21,177 nucleotides of DNA from Pseudaquidulcibacter sp964443435 (lineage in GTDB: Bacteria; Pseudomonadota; Alphaproteobacteria; Caulobacterales; Aquidulcibacteraceae). A program made the position numbers and the translations under genes. This document shows positions 15,313 through 21,177 of this stretch, in pieces; within the stretch, counting starts at the first letter, position 1, and every line of letters starts with the position of its first letter. The notes under the pieces were generated by a model. It had not been told where the DNA came from, made no database searches, and was given only the letters and a program-made list of their open reading frames with translations. The DNA lies in contig CAYUCW010000037.1 of assembly GCA_964443435.1 (NCBI GenBank), forward strand, positions 1-21,177, in the 5' to 3' direction.

Positions 15313-16217
15313 AATGCATCCTCCAGCATCCATTTAACGAATTCTTTAAAACTTATTCCATTTGCAGCCGCTTGCTCTGGAGCAAGTGAAGTTGGCGTCA
15401 TTCCTGGCTGATTATTAAGCTCTAGAGCGACAACACGACCGGTTTCAGGATCATATCTAAAATCAGTTCTTGTAACGCCTTTGCAACCAAGCGCATTATG
15501 CGCAGTTACAGCGTCTTTCATCATTCTTTCGCGAACCTCAGAAGGTAAATCAGATGGATTAATCACATGGCGCGATCCACCTTTGCCATATTTGGCTTCG
15601 AAATCATAAAACTCATGGTCGGTAATAATTTCCGTAACCGCCAAAGCTTTACCGCCCATAACAGCGCATGAAAATTCACGGCCTTTAATAAACTCTTCAA
15701 CAAGAATATCATCACCGCATTTCCAATCGTCATCAAGCAATGCTTCAGGCGGGCGATTTTCACCATTGCGAACAATGAAGACGCCAAAACTTGAACCATC
15801 GGCATTAGGCTTAACCACATAAGGGGTTGGCATAGGATGCGCTTTTGCAGCTTCAAACCTATTCATAATTTTGCCATTTGGAACATCAATTCCATTTGCT
15901 GCTAAAATTACTTTAGTTTTATCCTTATCCATTGCCAGTGCAGACGATAAAACATTTGAATGAGTATAAGGAATTTCTAAAATCTCTAAGACGGATTGAA
16001 TTCTTCCGTCCTCACCCCAAGTTCCATGCAAGGCATTAAAGGCAATATCAGGTTTAACAGCTTTTAATTGATTAAAAATATCGCGACTCACGTCAATTTC
16101 AATTGTTTCTAAACCAAGCTCACGACAAGCATCGGCAACGGCCTTACCTGAAACCAGTGAAACTGGCCTTTCTGAAGACCAACCACCCATTAATACCGCT
16201 ATTTTTTTGCCGTCCAC
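15300..16217 (-). CDS. ddl: D-alanine--D-alanine ligase
   Basis: Ddl joins two D-alanines with ATP in the cytoplasm to build the peptidoglycan stem terminus. This ATP-grasp enzyme shows MGGWSSERPVSLVSG at the N-terminus, LHGTWGEDGRIQ and the serine loop near YTHSNVLSSALAMDK. The ATP-binding lysine lies in YVVKPNADGSSFGV, and the metal-binding ELNNQPGMTPTSLAPEQ is near the end. The length of 305 is normal for the DdlB form. The start is GTG at 16217, supported by AAGGG about eight bases upstream; no nearby ATG keeps the MGG motif. It is first in ddl-ftsQ-ftsA and divergent from the hemolysin III family gene. murB or murC, the usual upstream neighbours, are absent. Confidence 0.96.
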   Translation of the reverse strand: MDGKKIAVLMGGWSSERPVSLVSGKAVADACRELGLETIEIDVSRDIFNQLKAVKPDIAFNALHGTWGEDGRIQSVLEILEIPYTHSNVLSSALAMDKDKTKVILAANGIDVPNGKIMNRFEAAKAHPMPTPYVVKPNADGSSFGVFIVRNGENRPPEALLDDDWKCGDDILVEEFIKGREFSCAVMGGKALAVTEIITDHEFYDFEAKYGKGGSRHVINPSDLPSEVRERMMKDAVTAHNALGCKGVTRTDFRYDPETGRVVALELNNQPGMTPTSLAPEQAAANGISFKEFVKWMLEDALCPQ

Positions 16218-16415
16218 CAGATTACCCTTTTAAATCATTTAAAGTGTATAAAATTTTATTATTTACAGACACTAAATAATTAAGGTGAATGTCTGGTTAA
16301 AATTTTGAAAAAATATTCACTTTTTTTCATTTTTATTGATTTGTACGGTGTTTTTTACGAATTATATGCAGTGCAATATTATTTCAAAAATATACCAAAC
16401 TTAGCATGTGCAAAT

Positions 16416-16445
16416 TTGTCATAACAAAGTAATATTTTGTAGTAT
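16416..16445 (+). promoter_or_regulatory. possible promoter for the hemolysin III family gene
   Basis: TTGTCA (16416-16421) and TAGTAT (16440-16445) are 18 bases apart, with an implied start about 48 bases before the ATG at 16500. It is the best promoter-like pair in the 282 bp between ddl and this gene. The same gap also holds a CAGACA...TGTCTG inverted repeat (16266-16295) nearer ddl, which could be an operator but has an 18-base loop. Confidence 0.4.
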
Positions 16446-16499
16446 ATTTTCAAAAGACTTTATTTCAAAACTAGCTATAAGTTTCCAAAAAGAGTTAGA

Positions 16500-17153
16500 A
16501 TGATAAATTTAGAACAACATTACCCAAGCCTTTGGGCAAGAAGAGCTGATTTAATTGTCCATATTATTGGGCTTGCGCTTGCATTATTTGGCGGCGGGCT
16601 TGCACTTGGCATTTCAGTTACTAATGGTCTTATTGGAAAAGCAACCGCAATTTCAATTTATGCGCTTGGTATGGTTGCCATGCTAAGCTTTTCAATGGCT
16701 TATAATTTTGCAAGCCCAAAATTTCAGCCCTTCCTTAGAAGATTAGATCACGCAGGCATTTTTATAATGATTGCCGCATCTTATACCCCACTTACCACCC
16801 AAGCTTTAAATGGCAATTTGGCAATTATAATGACAAGCCTTGTTTGGATTTTAGCGGGTTTTGGCGTGTTTGGTAAAATCTTAATGCCCAATATAGGCAA
16901 ATTTATTTGGGTTATTCTATATCTTGGTCTTGGCTGGATGGCCATTTTCCTAATTAAACCACTTTCTAATGAGCTTAGTACCGCGCCATTGATTTTATTG
17001 GGCTTAGGCGGTTTAGTTTATTCAATAGGCGTAATATTCTACACCAAGAAGAAACTAAAGTTCCGCCGCGCAATATGGCATGGTCATGTAATTGCCGCCG
17101 CAAGCCTGCATTATATGGCAATATTCCTAGGCGTTGTTCTTGCGGCTAAATAA
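16500..17153 (+). CDS. hemolysin III family (YqfA/HlyIII, AdipoR-like) membrane protein
   Basis: A 217-residue protein with seven predicted membrane segments and almost no loops. The family marks are present: a histidine in the first helix (RRADLIVHIIG), RRLDHAGIFIMIAASYTP in the middle and IWHGHVIAAASLHYMAIF in the last helix, giving the histidines and aspartate expected to bind zinc in this superfamily. Despite the name, the role is not secure; relatives affect membrane fluidity and lipid composition and a few lyse red cells. The start is ATG 16500 with a weak GAG upstream. The gene is divergent from ddl and converges on the M61 peptidase gene, with the two stop codons touching. Confidence 0.9.
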   Translation: MINLEQHYPSLWARRADLIVHIIGLALALFGGGLALGISVTNGLIGKATAISIYALGMVAMLSFSMAYNFASPKFQPFLRRLDHAGIFIMIAASYTPLTTQALNGNLAIIMTSLVWILAGFGVFGKILMPNIGKFIWVILYLGLGWMAIFLIKPLSNELSTAPLILLGLGGLVYSIGVIFYTKKKLKFRRAIWHGHVIAAASLHYMAIFLGVVLAAK

Positions 17154-17176
17154 TTACTCAAGTGGTTTAAGTAATT
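17152..17176 (-). terminator. weak AT-rich hairpin across the stop of the M61 peptidase gene
   Basis: On the minus strand AATTACTTAA and TTGAGTAATT pair over ten bases (one G-U) around a five-base loop, and ATTTAGCC follows. The hairpin covers the last codons and stop of the peptidase gene, right at the junction with the convergent gene. The U-tract is short, so it may be a poor terminator or chance pairing in AT-rich DNA. The fold is better on the minus than on the plus strand, where two of the inner pairs are lost or weaker. Confidence 0.28.
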
Positions 17177-19067
17177 TATCAACATAACCTTCCGCAGTGC
17201 CGCTCTTTTCAAAATGTGGATATTTTAAACCATCATAATATTCAAAATTAATGGTTTTGTATTTTTTACCTCTTTGAACCAGCATTTCAATTGGCTTTTT
17301 AGTTTGTTTAGCATCTTTAATAGCTTGTAAAATACCATCTTTTGAGAAGGCCTTGCCATTAACCGCAACTATCTTATCATTTACTGTAAGCGCCTTATTA
17401 AATGCCAAACTATCCCAAATTACTTGCGAAACTGCGCCTTCATTATTTAAGCCAAGCCCAAGCGTGTAAATCAGATTAATTGATTTTGTGCTTCCTTCAA
17501 CATTTTTGATAAATGCATTCGGCTTATCATTATAAACAAGCTTATAGCCACTATTTATAAAGCCATTAAGCGGTGCGCCATCGGCTTTCTCATCAAGCCT
17601 TTCATTAAGAAGCTTGGCCCAATCATATTTAACAACGCCATTAAGAACTTTTACAATCTCGTCAAAATTATAAGTTAATTGCCCATAATCGCCATCATTC
17701 ATACCGTAAAAAGCTTTTGCAAAATCATCAATTGACTTTTTTCCACCCGTCAATTCTCTTATTTTGGCATCGACTTCAATCCAAATAAGCATGCCTTCAT
17801 TATAATAATCTTCAGATCTTTGATAAGAAGTCCAAGCTTTTGGGGCACGTGCCGAAATAATTGGGTCATTAGTTGTATCAAGAAGAGCGCGCCATTCCCT
17901 TCCCTTACGAATATCAAGATCTGAAGCAATTGCCGCATAAGCCGCCATTGTTTCTTCTTTGCTATACATTCCTGAACGCGCACCAAGCACATATCCCCAA
18001 AACTGAGTTTGTCCTTCATAAACCCAAAGCAAAGAATTCTGCATTGGGGTTTTATAATCAGGCGTCCAAGCATCTTCACCGCGACGATATTTTCCGTCCC
18101 ATGAATGGCTTAATTCATGCGGAAGCAAATTACGTGAACGAAGATTATTATTCCAATCGGTGAAATACCCAGTTGGCACACCATTTTCAGATGAACGATG
18201 ATGTTCAAGCCCTATACTTCCCAGCTCATCGGAAAGACTAAGAAGGAAATTATATCTATCATAATGTTCTGATTTAAAGGTTTTTACGGCTTGCTCAACA
18301 AGCTTTCTGTGTGCTTCGATATGCTCTGGCTTTGCTTCTAAGAATTTTGGATCATCCGCAAAAACATCAAGCATTACTTTATCCGTAAGCTTAAACGCCT
18401 TATAATATTTACCCGCAAGAATTGGGCTATCGACAAAAACCTCATAATTTTCGGTTTTATAATTAATCGTATCACCTTCAATTGATGTTGGCCTTAAAGC
18501 GGTTGCCGCTTTCCAACCTTTTGGCAAAGTAACCGAAAACTCTATCGGAATATTTCTTACATAATAACCAGCAGGGTATAAAGAAACGCTATTGGTTTGC
18601 AGGCTCATTAATTCATCAGTGACTTCAATACGACCTTGATTTGGCGCAGTTGGCGATAAATATTGGAAATTAGCCTTTATTTCTTTTGCGCCACTCGGCA
18701 CATTAATATGAAATGCAAATACATCTATTTTATCGCGCTTCCATTCAATTAATTTGCCATCGGCATAAATTTTAAGCCCTGCTAATTTATCAATTTTTCC
18801 GCGCGGTGCATGCGCACCAGGAAGCCATTGTGGAAATAATAAAACCATCGGTCCCGCTTTTTGCACCGGGATTGTTTGTGTAATATTAAAAATCGCTTGA
18901 TCTATATTTGTTGCATCGACCTTAAGTGTCATCACCCCTTTAAAAGGAATATCTTGCGCTTTTGGTATTGTTTCAACAATTGGGATAGCTTTTGGTTTTG
19001 AATTTTCGGCAATCGCCGCAAATGGTAAAAGCGTTAAAATAGAAACAGAAACTAAAAGCTTTTTCAT
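17154..19067 (-). CDS. M61 family zinc aminopeptidase with PDZ domain (glycyl aminopeptidase type)
   Basis: This 637-residue protein has a signal peptide (cleavage after AIA near residue 20), so it should act in the periplasm or outside. A beta-rich N-terminal domain comes first, then the catalytic domain: GLEHHRSSENG, the zinc motif HELSHSWDGKYRR (H317, E318, H321) and the third ligand E351 in VYEGQTQFWG. A PDZ domain follows, from about 480 to 570, containing NDKIVAVNGKAF. This is the layout of M61 peptidases, which release N-terminal glycine or alanine from peptides; the exact specificity is not readable. ATG 19067 is preceded by AAGGA with good spacing; an in-frame extension to 19091 would put residues before the signal peptide and include the ribosome site. 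It lies 150 bp after metG and probably has its own promoter. Confidence 0.93.
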   Translation of the reverse strand: MKKLLVSVSILTLLPFAAIAENSKPKAIPIVETIPKAQDIPFKGVMTLKVDATNIDQAIFNITQTIPVQKAGPMVLLFPQWLPGAHAPRGKIDKLAGLKIYADGKLIEWKRDKIDVFAFHINVPSGAKEIKANFQYLSPTAPNQGRIEVTDELMSLQTNSVSLYPAGYYVRNIPIEFSVTLPKGWKAATALRPTSIEGDTINYKTENYEVFVDSPILAGKYYKAFKLTDKVMLDVFADDPKFLEAKPEHIEAHRKLVEQAVKTFKSEHYDRYNFLLSLSDELGSIGLEHHRSSENGVPTGYFTDWNNNLRSRNLLPHELSHSWDGKYRRGEDAWTPDYKTPMQNSLLWVYEGQTQFWGYVLGARSGMYSKEETMAAYAAIASDLDIRKGREWRALLDTTNDPIISARAPKAWTSYQRSEDYYNEGMLIWIEVDAKIRELTGGKKSIDDFAKAFYGMNDGDYGQLTYNFDEIVKVLNGVVKYDWAKLLNERLDEKADGAPLNGFINSGYKLVYNDKPNAFIKNVEGSTKSINLIYTLGLGLNNEGAVSQVIWDSLAFNKALTVNDKIVAVNGKAFSKDGILQAIKDAKQTKKPIEMLVQRGKKYKTINFEYYDGLKYPHFEKSGTAEGYVDKLLKPLE

Positions 19068-19108
19068 AAATAATCCTTTTTGTAATAACAAAATAGGATA
19101 AATATAAT

Positions 19109-19137
19109 TTATAATATGTCTATATATAAAGGTGTAA
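19109..19137 (-). promoter_or_regulatory. possible promoter for the M61 peptidase gene
   Basis: On the minus strand TTACAC (19137-19132) and TTATAA (19114-19109) are separated by 17 bases, giving a leader of about 35 bases before the ATG at 19067. The gap between metG and this gene has no clear terminator, so some read-through from metG is possible. Confidence 0.35.
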
Positions 19138-19217
19138 GAATTTTGTAATTTTAGTGAAATAATTACACGATAAATAAATAACTAAAATTTACATAAATCC
19201 TATGAATTTTCAAAGCA

Positions 19218-20924
19218 TTAACCCCCTCCAAAAATCTCCGCCCATTCCGCAACTTGCGCGTCTTCGATTTTTTGGAATAATAAATCGGGGGCTTTTACTT
19301 CTAGGCCATGCGGCAGGGCATCAAATACTTTGTCCCCTGCGCCATGCCACCAATTGCGATGCTCAAGTGGTATGCCAAAAGCGTCCAAAACTTTATTTCC
19401 TGTAACAGGGATAAATGGTAATGAGGCAATCGCAAATAAAGTTACCAAATTAAGGCCAACACGCACACCCAGTGCCGATTGCTCCATATCGGTTTTAAAT
19501 AAAGACCAAGGCGCTTTGGTTTGCAAATATTCATTACCAATTGCCCATAAAGCACGGGTTTCGGCGGCGGCTTTGCGGAATTCCATTTCTTCATGAAGCT
19601 TGGTTATTTCCGCAATTTTCTCATGAACATTTTTAAATAATTCGGTTTCAAGCGCGGTTATTTCACCGCCACTTGGCACTTTGCCTTCAAATTTAGAAAC
19701 CGCAAATTTTGTGATACGATTAATAAGATTGCCAAAAACATTTGCCAAATCAGAGTTTACCGCCGCTTGGAAGCCTTCCAAAGTAAATGCAGCGTCCGAG
19801 CTTTCGGGCGCATTCGCCATTAAATACCAACGCCAATAATCCCCAGGGAGGATTTCAAGCGCCTTATCCATGAATATTCCGCGCTTTGAAGATGTTGAGA
19901 ATTTACCGCCATACCAAGTGACCCAGTTAAACGCCTTTAACCTATCAACAAGCTTCCAAGGCTGTTTTGAACCCAAAATAGTCGCAGGGAAAGAAACCGT
20001 GTGGAAAGCCACATTATCCTTACCCATAAATTCAATATAGGTTACATCATCCGCGCCCTTATCGGTACGCCACCATCTTTGCCAATCATTGCCAGTTTTT
20101 TCCGCCCATTCTTCGGCGGCGGCTATATATTCAATTGGGGCATCAAACCAAACATAGAATACTTTATTTTCAAAGCCTTCGCGGATTTTGCCATTTTTCA
20201 TAACTGGCACGCCCCATTTAAGGTCGCGCGTTATTGCCCTATCTTGAAGGCCCTCATCAAGCCATTTATAGGCAATTGATTTGGCAAGATGCGGCCAGTC
20301 TTTTGAAGCATCGACCCAAGCCCTTATTTCTTTTTCCATTAAAGGCTGTTTTAAAAATAAATGGGCGGTATCGCGCACTTCAAGATTAGTTGAGCCAGAA
20401 ACTTTTGAACGCGGATTTTTCAAATCCATAGGATCAAGCAAAGTGCCGCAATTATCGCATTGGTCCCCACGCGCGTCTTCAAAACCGCATTTTGGACAAG
20501 TGCCCTCTACATATCTATCAGGTAAAAAGCGATTATCATCAATTGAGAAAATCTGCTTTGAAACTCTCTCTTCAATAAGGCCATTAGCCTCAAGAATTTC
20601 CGCAAATTCTTGCGTTAGCTTATGATTATAATGCGAAGATGAACGGCCAAAATGATCAAATGAAAGGCTAAAGCCCTCACCTGCGGCTTTTTGGATTTCA
20701 TGTTGCTCTAGGCAATATTCTTCAACGGTTTTACCGGCATCGGCGGCGGCAAGCTCGGCCGGTGTGCCATGCTCATCGGTGGCGCAAAGAAACAAAACCT
20801 CATGCCCTTGCAGACGTCTAAACCTTGCGTGTACATCCGCAGGAAGCATAGAGCCAGCAAGATTCCCTAAATGCTTAATACCATTAATATAAGGAAGTGC
20901 CGAGGTTATTAAAAAGCGTGCCAT
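19218..20924 (-). CDS. metG: methionyl-tRNA synthetase
   Basis: MetG charges tRNA-Met with methionine. The class I signature appears as HLGN at 18-21 within ALPYINGIKHLGNLAGS. The zinc knuckle has four cysteines (C143, C146, C156, C159), marking the four-Cys type. The KMSKS loop reads KFSTS at 341-345 with SKRGIF after it, a variant I recall from other alphaproteobacterial enzymes. The helical anticodon-binding domain follows to the end. The length of 568 shows that the C-terminal tRNA-binding EMAP/Trbp111-like domain of E. coli MetG is absent, which is common. The ATG at 20924 begins MARFLITSALPY, the family's normal start, with CGGAAAG upstream; an in-frame extension to 21062 has no family similarity. 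It is divergent from tRNA-Thr. Confidence 0.96.
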   Translation of the reverse strand: MARFLITSALPYINGIKHLGNLAGSMLPADVHARFRRLQGHEVLFLCATDEHGTPAELAAADAGKTVEEYCLEQHEIQKAAGEGFSLSFDHFGRSSSHYNHKLTQEFAEILEANGLIEERVSKQIFSIDDNRFLPDRYVEGTCPKCGFEDARGDQCDNCGTLLDPMDLKNPRSKVSGSTNLEVRDTAHLFLKQPLMEKEIRAWVDASKDWPHLAKSIAYKWLDEGLQDRAITRDLKWGVPVMKNGKIREGFENKVFYVWFDAPIEYIAAAEEWAEKTGNDWQRWWRTDKGADDVTYIEFMGKDNVAFHTVSFPATILGSKQPWKLVDRLKAFNWVTWYGGKFSTSSKRGIFMDKALEILPGDYWRWYLMANAPESSDAAFTLEGFQAAVNSDLANVFGNLINRITKFAVSKFEGKVPSGGEITALETELFKNVHEKIAEITKLHEEMEFRKAAAETRALWAIGNEYLQTKAPWSLFKTDMEQSALGVRVGLNLVTLFAIASLPFIPVTGNKVLDAFGIPLEHRNWWHGAGDKVFDALPHGLEVKAPDLLFQKIEDAQVAEWAEIFGGG

Positions 20925-20998
20925 TTTTTTCTTTCCGTTTTGTGCCAAGAAAAGCAATTTACATTTTTTATCAAGACTTCTTAACAATAAAGCTGAAT

Positions 20999-21022
20999 TT
21001 TTTACTGAATTTATAGTAAAAA
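20999..21022. repeat. 8-bp inverted repeat between metG and tRNA-Thr
   Basis: TTTTTACT and AGTAAAAA pair around the eight-base loop GAATTTAT. CTGAATTT occurs twice across it (20993-21000 and 21005-21012). It lies about 75 bp upstream of the metG start and could be an operator or part of the metG leader. No recognisable riboswitch sequence accompanies it. Confidence 0.35.
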
Positions 21023-21098
21023 TCTCATGATTTTTCAGTTTTTCTGTAATTGCGGCTTGCAAAGATTTTTAAACACCTTATTTGAACGCTCAATGTGT

Positions 21099-21174
21099 GC
21101 CGACTTAGCTCAGCAGGTAGAGCGCCCGATTTGTAATCGGATGGTCACGGGTTCGATTCCTGTAGTCGGCACCA
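21099..21174 (+). tRNA. tRNA-Thr (TGT anticodon), complete with encoded CCA
   Basis: The 76-base sequence starts GCCGACT and ends AGTCGGC-A-CCA, so the acceptor stem pairs fully. The D arm is GCTC...GAGC, the anticodon loop TTTGTAA places TGT at 34-36, and the T arm is ACGGGTTCGATTCCTGT. This is very like E. coli tRNA-Thr(UGU). One anticodon-stem end pair (C27-A43) is a mismatch. The 3' CCA is encoded. A TTGCAA at 21057-21062 is a possible -35, but no good -10 follows. Confidence 0.97.
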
Positions 21175-21177
21175 TTT

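Noticed and set aside
20925..21062. SAM-type riboswitch or an N-terminal extension of MetG in the metG upstream region
   Set aside because: No recognisable riboswitch core is present, and the extended frame lacks family similarity while the ATG at 20924 has a ribosome site and the normal MetG start.
1..21177. CRISPR array, IS element, toxin-antitoxin pair or phage genes
   Set aside because: No regularly spaced repeats, transposase-like frames or paired small toxin/antitoxin genes were seen in the window.

Overview
This window looks like chromosome of an AT-rich alphaproteobacterium. It has a gor-rpiA-glmU run, a ddl-ftsQ-ftsA block, a DUF2946/PCuAC copper-type locus, an M61 peptidase with signal peptide, and a 66-residue protein of a type I associate with alphaproteobacteria. 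A relative of the Caulobacterales/Hyphomonadales branch is possible, but sequence reading alone cannot fix the order. I see no IS element, phage gene, CRISPR array or recombinase. All 19 coding regions appear intact. The window is cut inside a tRNA-Trp at the left end and finishes just after a complete tRNA-Thr at the right end.

Layout. (1) 1-830: the 5' part of tRNA-Trp (minus strand), then a small unrecognised secreted protein. (2) 835-2826: aroC (chorismate synthase) and a DUF817/YoaT-type membrane protein. (3) 2804-6889, minus strand: glmU, rpiA, gor and an M15-type peptidase in one tight run. This supplies UDP-GlcNAc, ribose-5-phosphate and reduced glutathione, and ends in a cell-wall peptidase translationally coupled to gor. 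(4) 7057-7931: gph facing a 66-residue protein, with a terminator-like hairpin for the small gene lying inside gph. (5) 7932-8505: a long AT-rich non-coding leader with several dyads. (6) 8506-13072: an apparent operon of DUF2946 protein, TonB-dependent receptor, PepSY membrane protein and PCuAC copper chaperone lipoprotein. Together these make a plausible envelope route for copper from outer membrane to periplasm. (7) 13073-16217, minus strand: ddl-ftsQ-ftsA, a fragment of the division/cell-wall cluster with neither ftsZ after it nor murB/murC before it. (8) 16500-21174: a hemolysin III family membrane protein, an M61 peptidase, metG and tRNA-Thr.

Architecture. All four convergent gene junctions have zero or negative spacing (23 bp overlap, 4 bp overlap, and two pairs of directly abutting stop codons), while divergent and upstream regions are 150-574 bp. 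Any intrinsic terminator for these genes must therefore lie inside the opposing coding sequence, and one clear example is visible at 7645-7680. The copper-type operon with its long leader is the most interesting biological unit; the receptor's ligand and the roles of the DUF2946 and PepSY proteins are the open questions.
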